This document shows positions 1 through 6,561 of a stretch of 26,544 nt of DNA, one piece after another. Under the pieces are notes generated by a model that did no database searches, was not told the DNA's origin, and worked only from the letters and a program-made list of their open reading frames with translations. The DNA is taken from positions 1 through 26,544 of the forward strand of contig CAMLYR010000012.1 in the NCBI GenBank assembly GCA_946491915.1, given 5' to 3'. The position numbers and the translations under genes were made by a program. The DNA comes from an uncultured Clostridium sp. GTDB taxonomy: Bacteria > Bacillota_A > Clostridia > TANB77 > CAG-508. Every line of letters begins with the position of its first letter. Position 1 is the first letter of the stretch.

Positions 1-57
1 CGGTACACATACGAGTAAATGTTATCCTCAACCTGACCTAGGATACATTTTTATTAT
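1..57 (-). ncRNA. Small RNA unit 2 (cut by window edge)
   Basis: This is the second copy of the small-RNA unit described at 103-175, transcribed leftwards from the promoter at 64-92. The predicted RNA folds into a hairpin in which AATGT and ATCC pair with GGAT and ACATT around one bulged A, with a loop containing CCTAGG. It then reaches GTATGTGTACCG, which matches the 5' arm of unit 1's terminator. The sequence ends there, so the terminator of this copy is not visible. The unit is unannotated and I do not recognise an RNA family. The identification rests on parallel architecture with unit 1, not on a database match. Confidence 0.5.
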
Positions 58-63
58 ATTTAA

Positions 64-92
64 ATAATAACACATTGTTATTATTTTGTCAA
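64..92 (-). promoter_or_regulatory. Sigma-A promoter of small RNA unit 2
   Basis: On the minus strand TTGACA (87-92) and TATTAT (64-69) are separated by exactly 17 bases. It lies just downstream of unit 1's terminator and fires away from the phosphorylase gene, with the predicted start near 57. Confidence 0.7.
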
Positions 93-102
93 ATGCAATT
101 TT

Positions 103-133
103 AAAAAGTATGTGCATTCGCGGATACACATAC
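103..133 (-). terminator. Rho-independent terminator of small RNA unit 1
   Basis: On the minus strand the arms GTATGTGTAT (124-133) and ATGCACATAC (108-117) form a 10-bp stem, with one G-T pair, around a six-base loop. It is followed directly by TTTTT (103-107). Confidence 0.75.
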
Positions 134-175
134 AATCTACAAAATGTCCATCGGTAACAGACGCATTTATTCTGT
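103..175 (-). ncRNA. Small RNA unit 1 (about 73 nt)
   Basis: This is a complete short transcription unit: a consensus promoter (182-210), about 40 nt of unique sequence, then a terminator hairpin. The 5' part can fold through AAATG and CATTT, the same outer pairing as in unit 2, around a core that differs from unit 2. The promoter-to-terminator distance is nearly identical in the two units (48 versus 51 bases from the -10 box to GTATGTG). No protein-sized frame is present. It could be a regulatory RNA, an RNA antitoxin, or an RNA component of the neighbouring accessory genes. Nothing in the sequence alone chooses between these. Confidence 0.6.
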
Positions 176-181
176 AACTAA

Positions 182-210
182 ATAATAGCATATTAAGTTA
201 TATTAGTCAA
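182..210 (-). promoter_or_regulatory. Sigma-A promoter of small RNA unit 1
   Basis: On the minus strand TTGACT (205-210) and TATTAT (182-187) are separated by 17 bases. The promoter begins only 16 bases after the phosphorylase stop codon, so these RNAs have their own start and also lie in the path of read-through from that gene. Confidence 0.7.
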
Positions 211-226
211 ATGAAAACTTATAATT

Positions 227-982
227 TCATACTGAAATTGCTAATTCTAATGCAATTTCAAAATGTGTGAAATCATGTTGTGTTCCAGTCAAATCATTTT
301 CTTTTTTTCGACTGTCCCAAACAGGTGCATCCAGTAAATCACCACTTGTTAAGAAATAATATAATTCTAGGTTTCTAAAATTACAAACTGCTTGGAATGC
401 AGAACATTCCATTTCTACTGAAATACAACCATCTTGTTTTCTTTTTTCAAAATTATGAACAGTTTCTCGATAGAAAGCATCTGTTGTCCAAGTTTTTCCT
501 TCTACAAAAGGAAGATGTTGTTCTTTCATAAAGTTTGAAACAACAGGAGCATTTTCAATTTTTATATAGTCACTTGGTGATGCATAATGATAAGAAGTTC
601 CCTCATCTCGATAGGCATATGTTGGAACCATGATTTTACCATGAGAGATGTTTTTATCCAAAGAACCCGCTCCACCAAATACAATAAACTTATTGGTATC
701 TAATATTTCAGTAACATCTTCTAAAGCACCAACAGCGGTAGGGGCACCCATATAAGTTTTATAAAATGCAATAACTTTATTTTTATATTCTAATTTATAA
801 ACAGATAAAGGACCAGTTACAAATTTTAGTTCACCAACTTTTTTACAGGAATAATGGTTAAATACATAATCTTCTATGATATTCGAAAATGTAATAATAC
901 AAGCATCACATGTTAATCTGTTTTCTCTTGGTTTAGGATTAACTTTTGCTTCTGACTGATTGTCAAAACTATTGGTTATCAT
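227..982 (-). CDS. Nucleoside phosphorylase, PNP/UDP family
   Basis: The 251-residue protein has the layout of the purine nucleoside/uridine phosphorylase fold: a glycine-rich GGAGSL at about 103-108, a TTDAFYRET segment at about 167-175, and the substrate-site signature VEMECSAF at about 189-196 with the conserved Glu-Met-Glu. A phosphorolytic or hydrolytic reaction on a nucleoside or related purine compound is expected in the cytoplasm, but the substrate cannot be read from the sequence. The N-terminus lacks the usual GDP phosphate-binding motif and instead reads CDACIITFS, so substrate or mechanism may differ from uridine phosphorylase. The ATG is preceded by AGAGG about 10 bases upstream. 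It is divergent from the cassette at 1161-3709 and codirectional with the small RNAs downstream. Confidence 0.85.
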   Translation of the reverse strand: MITNSFDNQSEAKVNPKPRENRLTCDACIITFSNIIEDYVFNHYSCKKVGELKFVTGPLSVYKLEYKNKVIAFYKTYMGAPTAVGALEDVTEILDTNKFIVFGGAGSLDKNISHGKIMVPTYAYRDEGTSYHYASPSDYIKIENAPVVSNFMKEQHLPFVEGKTWTTDAFYRETVHNFEKRKQDGCISVEMECSAFQAVCNFRNLELYYFLTSGDLLDAPVWDSRKKENDLTGTQHDFTHFEIALELAISV

Positions 983-1010
983 GGAAACATCGCCTCTTAA
1001 TAAAATAATA

Positions 1011-1058
1011 TTTATTTAACTATATCATATTTAATAAAATAATGCTATATTCGTATAA
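1011..1058. repeat. Left copy of 48-bp direct repeat
   Basis: This stretch matches 3701-3748 at about 42 of 48 positions in the same orientation, both beginning TTTATTTAACTAT. The left copy carries the likely promoter of the phosphorylase. The right copy contains the stop codon of the last cassette gene. Together they bracket about 2.69 kb that includes all three cassette genes. Confidence 0.7.
1019..1047 (-). promoter_or_regulatory. Extended -10 promoter of the phosphorylase gene
   Basis: On the minus strand TGATATAGT (1019-1027) is an extended -10 element, with a poor -35 (TAGCAT, 1042-1047) at 17 bases. The first half of an imperfect hairpin (ATGCTATA...TATAGCAT, about 1042-1073) overlaps it. 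Confidence 0.45.
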
Positions 1059-1091
1059 ACATACTTATAGCATAAAAAATAAAATAATGTG

Positions 1092-1120
1092 TATGTTTTT
1101 ATATTTTGTTATGATATAAT
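1092..1120 (+). promoter_or_regulatory. Extended -10 promoter of the three-gene cassette
   Basis: TGATATAAT (1112-1120) is a near-consensus extended -10. The -35 at 17 bases (TATGTT) is weak. It lies about 40 bases before the first gene of the cassette. Confidence 0.5.
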
Positions 1121-1160
1121 ATAAAAAATATGAAGTAAAATAATTAAAATGGAGTAAATT

Positions 1161-2858
1161 ATGGATACAAAAGAGATTGAAACTATCTTTACGAAACATA
1201 ATATAGAAGCTAAAGGAAAAGCAATTTTTAAGAAACTTTTTGACCAAAATACGGATTTATTAGAAACTATAAATTTTGAGATTTTAAGTGATAAATTTAT
1301 ATCTAAACTAACTTTTGAAGAACTTTCAAGAATAGTTTGTGATAAAAGATTTCAAGATACTTTAACAAATCTGGATGATAACCAATATGCATTATTTTTC
1401 AAATTAAAAGAATCTTTTTTAACAAAAGATAATTGGATTACAGGAAGTAATATAATTGTAAAAGCTTTGAATGATCCTAATTTCAGCGAATTATCAGAAT
1501 CCATTTCATCAACTACTAGAATGGATATATTAAAAAGTTATTTTAATGTTATTAATCAAGAACAAAATTATTTTGGGATTAAAAGTATTGAACAACTTGA
1601 AAATTACGAACAAATAAGGAATAATGTGTGTAGCTCAATTTTAAATAATCCAGAAAATATGCAAGGCTTAAATGAACATATACAGTCTTTATCTGAATTA
1701 GATAGAGTAAAATTTGCTACAATAGAAAAGAACTTTGGAATTAGTCTTACTCAAGCAAAACTATTATGCCAAAAATATGGATTTAATATAGAAAACGCAC
1801 AAGAAATAGTTGGAAATGAAAAAATACATACATTTCTCAAAAATCTGACACAAATAATTTCTTCAGATAGTATAGAACAAATTGAAAAATTAGAATTAGC
1901 TGAAATGAATATAGAAAATTTTAATGCAATTGATACAGAAATTAGGGAAAGCTTTGCACAAATGTATAACGACAAATTTTACAAACCAAATGAGGAAGAT
2001 CTTATAGAAGTAATAGAAATTGATGGAAAAAAAGTACCTATATACAATGCAGGAACTAACTTTTATATGTGTAGTCATGTTGTGGGAGCGTTTTCACATA
2101 AAAGCAATGGCGAACAATCTTATCAAGAATCTTGGAATATTCCAAAGAGAACAAATCATGTTTTTTGTACTAGGATGATATCAAATGAAAGTTTAGAACT
2201 TGCAAAAGAAGATCAGATTGGCTATGGATTTACTGATTTTGATAATTCAGCATTAGTCGCATCAGCACCTTGGGATATGGCTTCTATGGAGTTAAATAAA
2301 CAATTTGATACCATAGGTGCTATGGATGCAGAAAGAACTATGGCAGCATGTGAAGGATCTAGTAGTAGATTTTTAACACCGATGGAACAAGCAAATAATA
2401 CGAGACTAGATGGAAATGAAACGAATTGGGATAGGTTTAATAGCAATGGAGAAAAAAAACAGCCCTCATATATTATATGTATTGCAGATAGTATGTCAAA
2501 TGATGAGTACAAAAATAGCAAAAATTATCAAGATTCTTTAATCGTTGCAGCACAATATGGAATTCCACTAGTTATGCTAGATAGAGAAAAAATTATAGAA
2601 AATGAACATCTTGAAATAGAAAACATGTTACAAGAATATGAAGAGACCCAAAATCCATATTTTATTAATAGGATAATTCAAAGATTTGAGAATAATAGAA
2701 CAACAGGATATTGTCAAAAATGCGAAGAAAAATATAAAACGGAATTTCCTTTAAGAAATAATGATAGATATCGATCTTTAGAAAGTTTAGTTGCAAAATT
2801 AGTAGATATATCAAAAGAAAATGAAAATAATACTCGGGTTATATCAACAAATAATTGA
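1161..2858 (+). CDS. Uncharacterised 565-aa protein, conserved C-terminal domain
   Basis: I do not recognise a named family. The first 280 residues are charged, leucine- and isoleucine-rich and probably helical. From about 290 to 490 the texture changes to a motif-rich, enzyme-like domain: GTNFYMCSHVVGAF with His306, then CTRMIS, YGFTDFDN, SRFLTP, GNETNWDR with Glu420, QPSYIICIAD, and YGIPLVMLDREKI. A His early in the domain and an Asn-Glu followed by a P-x-Y-I-I strand loosely recall the H-Y-E class of ADP-ribosyltransferases. That is my inference and needs a structure prediction. GYCQKC near the end adds two closely spaced cysteines. No signal peptide or membrane segment is seen. GGAG precedes the ATG by six bases. 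The last 38 bases overlap the next frame. Confidence 0.65.
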   Translation: MDTKEIETIFTKHNIEAKGKAIFKKLFDQNTDLLETINFEILSDKFISKLTFEELSRIVCDKRFQDTLTNLDDNQYALFFKLKESFLTKDNWITGSNIIVKALNDPNFSELSESISSTTRMDILKSYFNVINQEQNYFGIKSIEQLENYEQIRNNVCSSILNNPENMQGLNEHIQSLSELDRVKFATIEKNFGISLTQAKLLCQKYGFNIENAQEIVGNEKIHTFLKNLTQIISSDSIEQIEKLELAEMNIENFNAIDTEIRESFAQMYNDKFYKPNEEDLIEVIEIDGKKVPIYNAGTNFYMCSHVVGAFSHKSNGEQSYQESWNIPKRTNHVFCTRMISNESLELAKEDQIGYGFTDFDNSALVASAPWDMASMELNKQFDTIGAMDAERTMAACEGSSSRFLTPMEQANNTRLDGNETNWDRFNSNGEKKQPSYIICIADSMSNDEYKNSKNYQDSLIVAAQYGIPLVMLDREKIIENEHLEIENMLQEYEETQNPYFINRIIQRFENNRTTGYCQKCEEKYKTEFPLRNNDRYRSLESLVAKLVDISKENENNTRVISTNN

Positions 2859-3267
2859 TGAACTTTTGATTCAATCTGTTAGAAGTAGCAATGATGAAAA
2901 AGATTTTTGTGATATTGTATATCAAGTCGCAGATTTAGATTCTTCTTTGTCAGTAGATATCGACAAAATTTTAACAATGAATTTAGGAATAACGCAAAAG
3001 GATAGAAAGCCACAACTATGTTCTCAATATTATATGAAATCTTTTTATTATAAAAGAGAAGGTATCATTGAAAAGCCGAAATCTGAAAAAAAGGAAAAAT
3101 TTGATGAAAGTACTTTAAATTCTGATTTACAAGAGCTATCTGGTGAGGCAACAATATCAGGATTTAACGAAATGAGTAAAAGTATAAGAGATGAACAAGT
3201 ACAAATAATAGAAGATACTAGATGGGGAAAAGATGATGATGGATGGGGTGTTGATGATGATTGGTAA
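2821..3267 (+). CDS. Uncharacterised 148-aa protein with acidic Trp/Asp tail
   Basis: This frame overlaps the end of the 565-aa gene by 38 bases. No family is recognised. The first 75 residues are mixed, followed by a Lys/Glu-rich linker and a C-terminus of alternating Trp and Asp/Gly (RWGKDDDGWGVDDDW). The ATG at 2821 has no convincing Shine-Dalgarno sequence, only AAAGAAA. So this could be translated by reinitiation after the upstream stop, or it could be the displaced C-terminus of the upstream protein after a one-base shift. The acidic aromatic tail looks like a short binding peptide, but that is speculation. Confidence 0.5.
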   Translation: MKIILGLYQQIIDELLIQSVRSSNDEKDFCDIVYQVADLDSSLSVDIDKILTMNLGITQKDRKPQLCSQYYMKSFYYKREGIIEKPKSEKKEKFDESTLNSDLQELSGEATISGFNEMSKSIRDEQVQIIEDTRWGKDDDGWGVDDDW

Positions 3268-3709
3268 TAATATTCATTATATTAAAGCATATACGGAAGT
3301 TAATTGTCTATTAGAATATTTACCACAATCTTATATAGATAGGTTGCCAAAGAAATTAATAGAATTAATTAAAAGACAATCCAATGAACAATATAAAATA
3401 AATATTGATATTAATAAAAGTCTATTAGAGCAAAATTTTTCAAAAAAAACAAAAGACCTAATTGCTGTTATAAAATATAATTACTGGTCAACAGATGAAG
3501 AGAGACAACAATTAAAAAATAAGTTTTATGAGAATGAAAAGAGATACCAAACAGAATTATTAGAAAAATATAATCCTAATGATATTTTCAAGAAAAAAGA
3601 ATCGAAAACAGATGTGACAGACAATATAGAGACGAATTTACAAATGGTAGAATATAAAGAAAATATCTTTAGAAGAATTTTTAATAAAATTAAAAGAATT
3701 TTTATTTAA
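3254..3709 (+). CDS. Uncharacterised helical protein, third gene of the cassette
   Basis: The open frame begins at 3233, but the ATG pair at 3254/3257 is better placed behind GGATGGGG and overlaps the previous stop by 11-14 bases, a typical coupled start. The protein (about 151 residues) is charged and helical, with EVNCLLEYLPQSYIDRLPKK near the start, KTKDLIAVIKYNYW in the middle and LLEKYNPNDIF towards the end. From memory of clostridial genomes, this pattern (three helices, then a conserved E-KY-P-D-IF block) recurs in small hypothetical proteins with no assigned function. The C-terminus is basic. The stop codon lies inside the right direct repeat. Confidence 0.6.
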   Translation: MMIGNNIHYIKAYTEVNCLLEYLPQSYIDRLPKKLIELIKRQSNEQYKINIDINKSLLEQNFSKKTKDLIAVIKYNYWSTDEERQQLKNKFYENEKRYQTELLEKYNPNDIFKKKESKTDVTDNIETNLQMVEYKENIFRRIFNKIKRIFI

Positions 3710-3748
3710 CTATGCCATATATAATAAAATAGTGCTATATTTGTATGA
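3701..3748. repeat. Right copy of 48-bp direct repeat
   Basis: Direct repeat of 1011-1058 with about six differences. On the minus strand it still contains a TG-G-CATAGT relic of the extended -10 element, but no gene lies in a position to use it, which suggests it is the duplicated copy. Confidence 0.7.
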
Positions 3749-3775
3749 ATCTTATATATGAGATATAATAAAACC

Positions 3776-3810
3776 AACAAGACCGCCTCAAGAAGAGGCG
3801 GTCTGTTGTT
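3776..3810. terminator. Terminator, probably bidirectional
   Basis: AGACCGCCTC (3780-3789) and GAGGCGGTCT (3795-3804) form a perfect 10-bp GC-rich stem with a five-base loop. The minus-strand tail (TTGTTGGTTTTATT) serves the HD-domain gene, whose stop codon touches the hairpin. On the plus strand the tail TGTTGTTT could end the cassette transcript. Confidence 0.8.
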
Positions 3811-4982
3811 TAAATCTCGAACTGATTAACAACATTTTCAGAATACTGCCGATAATAGTCATGCAATGTTCTGCAAATAGGTGGAAGAATATATTTTTTT
3901 GCTGTAAGATTTTTTTCAAATCCCATGATTGCGGATTTGAAATAATACGGCTCACGACTTCCTGCAATATACTGTCTCCAACATTCTGAATCGGCAGAGA
4001 GGTAATCTGCTGCTTTCATCAGTTTATGAAGAGGAATATTACATTCTTCTTCCATCATAACAATTCGCACTGACTTGCCAATGGACTCAGGTATCTGATT
4101 ATACAGATTTTCTGAAAGTACCATTTTTTCGTATTTTTCGATGGCATCTCGGAATCCTTTGATTTTATTTTTAATGGGAGAGGGGATATCATTTGTCCAT
4201 CTCTCTGCAATATCATGAAAGATTCCAATGAAGAACATTTTACTGGCCAGTTCTTCATTTCCACCAAAATGTTCCAGCCCAATTAGATATGCAAACAGAG
4301 CAGTATCAAATAAATGTCCTAAAACTGAACAATTGACCAAATAGGGTTGAACGGCCCATCGATTCTGATTTCTCAGTTTAGAAATTTCGGAGAACAATTT
4401 GAAATATTTTCCATCCATATCAGAGAATTCTGACAGACCTGGAATGGATTCAAATTGTTCAATGGACTTCTGAATTTCAGTAAATTTGTGCCTATATGCA
4501 TCAAATCCATTGAGCAAAGCTGCATTTTCTTGGAGTTCTACTAAAGTAGCAATTTTAGTAGCAGCTCTATAAATCTCCATTTCAAATGTGCCAATTCCCT
4601 CACTGATAAAGTAAGAAAAATCACCATTAGTCTGTTCCGTGATAATATCCATAGTAACTGTTTCGAATGCAGACTCAGGAATATTTCCAATGGCACAGAT
4701 TTCCTTCAGCGTATGCTCTTTTGTATCATAATTGACATATGTCTTTTGAAAAGAGCGATACAAAGCAATTTTAGGAAAACGTTCCCATTTGATTTTATGC
4801 CCATTTTCTTCAGCATAGCAAGCAAGTATATAAACAATCACACAGTTTAGTGCCTGCTTAGCCAGTTCATTATACTTACTATCTGATGTGATAGAAGTCC
4901 AACGGCGTAGGCAGTTTAACCGTTTAAATACTTCATTGATAGCTTTCAGATTACTGAGATTTAAAATTTCTTTGTTTAACAT
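3810..4982 (-). CDS. HD-domain protein, YfbR-like 5'-nucleotidase type
   Basis: The C-terminal half (about 200-390) has the full HD phosphohydrolase set as arranged in YfbR-type 5'-deoxynucleotidases: His223 in GHLFDTALFAYL, His256-Asp257 in FFIGIFHDIAE, the NDIPSPIK segment that in YfbR positions substrate, and Asp326 in MKAADYLSA. The N-terminal half (about 35-160) echoes the same helical layout but lacks the metal ligands, suggesting an ancient duplication with an inactive first copy. The protein is 390 residues, against about 200 for YfbR. A strong AAGGAGG lies seven bases before the ATG. Base composition is clearly more GC-rich than in either neighbour, so lateral acquisition is plausible. 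Hydrolysis of a nucleotide is expected, but the substrate is unknown. Confidence 0.75.
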   Translation of the reverse strand: MLNKEILNLSNLKAINEVFKRLNCLRRWTSITSDSKYNELAKQALNCVIVYILACYAEENGHKIKWERFPKIALYRSFQKTYVNYDTKEHTLKEICAIGNIPESAFETVTMDIITEQTNGDFSYFISEGIGTFEMEIYRAATKIATLVELQENAALLNGFDAYRHKFTEIQKSIEQFESIPGLSEFSDMDGKYFKLFSEISKLRNQNRWAVQPYLVNCSVLGHLFDTALFAYLIGLEHFGGNEELASKMFFIGIFHDIAERWTNDIPSPIKNKIKGFRDAIEKYEKMVLSENLYNQIPESIGKSVRIVMMEEECNIPLHKLMKAADYLSADSECWRQYIAGSREPYYFKSAIMGFEKNLTAKKYILPPICRTLHDYYRQYSENVVNQFEI

Positions 4983-5013
4983 GTTTTTTTCCTCCTTATT
5001 AATTAATTGTCCT

Positions 5014-5039
5014 CTTGCAAAAGCATGATGTCTCGCAAG
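5014..5039 (-). promoter_or_regulatory. Leader hairpin of the HD-domain gene
   Basis: In the roughly 80-base 5' leader, CTTGC and GCAAG pair around a 16-base loop. There is no U-tract, so it is not a simple terminator. It might be a translational or stability element. Confidence 0.3.
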
Positions 5040-5070
5040 GAAGACTCCTACAACAAAGTTATCACCTTAT

Positions 5071-5099
5071 ATTATACCACAAAATTATGTATACTTCAA
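5071..5099 (-). promoter_or_regulatory. Sigma-A promoter of the HD-domain gene
   Basis: On the minus strand TTGAAG (5094-5099) and TATAAT (5071-5076) are separated by 17 bases. This gives the HD-domain gene its own near-consensus promoter. Confidence 0.75.
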
Positions 5100-5149
5100 T
5101 TTAAAGGAATTATTTTTAATGAATAGACTATGTAAAATCATTTTATGCA

Positions 5150-5179
5150 AAGATAAAAGGAAGGAATATTTCCTTCCTT
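5150..5179 (-). terminator. Terminator of the glycosyltransferase gene
   Basis: AAGGAAGGAA and TTCCTTCCTT form a 10-bp stem with a three-base loop (5157-5179). On the minus strand it is followed by TTATCTTT. It lies eight bases after the glycosyltransferase stop codon. Confidence 0.7.
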
Positions 5180-5186
5180 ATCATAC

Positions 5187-6464
5187 TTACCATTTCTTTT
5201 TCAAATTGATTAGCTCTGAAATATATCCCATTAGACAATAAGGAGCTAAGATAAACGCATAAACCAAAATATATACAAGAAATGCCAAACAACTTCTTCT
5301 TTCTAATTTACAATCAATTTCTTTTAGCATATTTTTTCTCTTGATTTCGATTAATAAGCATAACAATAGTCCAAAAGGAATCACTAATAAAGAAATCCAA
5401 CCAAGTAGTAAAGGATTTCCGAAAGCTAAAAAGATTAAGCTAAGTGGTACAAAAACAAGAAGTGCTAAATCGATAAAAGGGAAAAAGACATTAAAGCATG
5501 CTAAGAATTTAGACTTCAATGACATTTTCTTAGAAGTTAATATTTTATTCTTTTTAAAAGCTTCTATCATACCTCTAGCCCATCTTTTTCTTTGTTTACC
5601 CAATTCCTTATATTTTTCTGGAACAACTGTAAATGCAATGGCATTTTTTGCAAAATTGGTTTCATAACCTTTACTTAACAATTGCCAAGTGAGAACAATA
5701 TCTTCTCCTACACAATGTTGCCAACCACCAATTTCTTTTAGCATTTTTGTTTTATAAGCACTAAAAGCACCTTGTGCAACTAATGTGGAATTGTAATTGC
5801 CTTGCATTAGTTTTACTCCAAAGATACCTAGTGTATAATCCCATTGTTGTATTTTGGTAATAAAGTTCTTTTTGTCATTTTTAACAAATAAGCAACCTGC
5901 TGTTGCAGCTGTTTTTTTATTAGAATTTACTAACTTATGCATGATATTTTTAACTGCTAAAGGATGCAAAACAGTATCACTATCAATTGTAATCGTATAA
6001 TCTGTACATACAGTTTGTAATCCTTGGTTAAGTGCATTAGCTTTTCCTTGGTGTTTGCTTTCTATCAATGTCATATTAGCATTTAAATCCATTGATTTTA
6101 ATAATTCTAAAGTTCCATCGTTTGAACCATCATCAATAATTTTTACATAAATATTTCCACCGTACTTTTGTTTTTTGATAGAGTTAAGAGTTTCTTCTAT
6201 TGATTTTTTTGCATTGTATACTGGTAACAAAATCGTAACATCTTCTTCTTTTTTGTTATAGGATTTCTTCTTATCTTTTTTATGAAACAATAAACTAACA
6301 AAGTTAAATACATAATGAAATCCTGGGATAATGGCTATAAAAGTTACGAGATAAATCGCCAAGAAATAGCCTAAATAACATGAAATATCATAAATCCAAT
6401 TGATATTGATACATATTGAACAGATAAGACATATTAGTGCAATTATCATAGATATGAAAAACAT
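5187..6464 (-). CDS. Membrane glycosyltransferase family 2, PgaC/IcaA-like
   Basis: A processive polysaccharide synthase type. Two N-terminal membrane segments precede a GT2 domain with DDGSNDGT (about 111-118), the metal-binding IDSD (about 160-163), GED (about 254-256) for the catalytic base, and the processivity motif QRKRW (about 291-295). Two or three more membrane segments follow. This is the order of poly-beta-1,6-N-acetylglucosamine, cellulose and hyaluronan synthases, and a divergent polysaccharide deacetylase next door favours the first. An ATG at 6464 lies seven bases after AGGTG; the upstream in-frame GTG at 6471-6473 is part of that ribosome site, so I chose the ATG. UDP-GlcNAc as donor is inferred from context only. 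Confidence 0.85.
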   Translation of the reverse strand: MFFISMIIALICLICSICININWIYDISCYLGYFLAIYLVTFIAIIPGFHYVFNFVSLLFHKKDKKKSYNKKEEDVTILLPVYNAKKSIEETLNSIKKQKYGGNIYVKIIDDGSNDGTLELLKSMDLNANMTLIESKHQGKANALNQGLQTVCTDYTITIDSDTVLHPLAVKNIMHKLVNSNKKTAATAGCLFVKNDKKNFITKIQQWDYTLGIFGVKLMQGNYNSTLVAQGAFSAYKTKMLKEIGGWQHCVGEDIVLTWQLLSKGYETNFAKNAIAFTVVPEKYKELGKQRKRWARGMIEAFKKNKILTSKKMSLKSKFLACFNVFFPFIDLALLVFVPLSLIFLAFGNPLLLGWISLLVIPFGLLLCLLIEIKRKNMLKEIDCKLERRSCLAFLVYILVYAFILAPYCLMGYISELINLKKKW

Positions 6465-6512
6465 TTTTATCACCTCATTGTATCTTATGAAACTGTCGAA
6501 AAATCGTGATAA

Positions 6513-6542
6513 GTGTCAAAAAATGTCTATGATAAATATAAT
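6513..6542 (+). promoter_or_regulatory. Possible promoter of the deacetylase gene
   Basis: TATAAT (6537-6542) is preceded at 18 bases by GTGTCA (6513-6518), four of six matches to a -35. The leader would be very short, with the start almost at the ribosome site, so the call is tentative. Confidence 0.35.
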
Positions 6543-6561
6543 AAAAAGAGGTGAAGATAAA

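Noticed and set aside
1..210. CRISPR array
   Set aside because: Only two long, imperfect units, each with its own promoter and terminator. There are no short identical repeats with regular spacers and no cas genes.
1065..1247. Minus-strand 60-codon frame overlapping the start of the 565-aa gene
   Set aside because: Low-complexity Phe/Ile/Tyr-rich translation of AT-rich DNA, no ribosome site, antisense to a better-supported gene.
5341..5667. Plus-strand 108-codon frame inside the glycosyltransferase gene
   Set aside because: Antisense to conserved GT2 motifs and membrane segments; no ribosome site.
6400..6561. Upstream extension of the deacetylase frame to an ATG at 6400
   Set aside because: It runs antisense through the start of the glycosyltransferase gene. 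The ribosome site at 6548-6554 fits TTG 6562.
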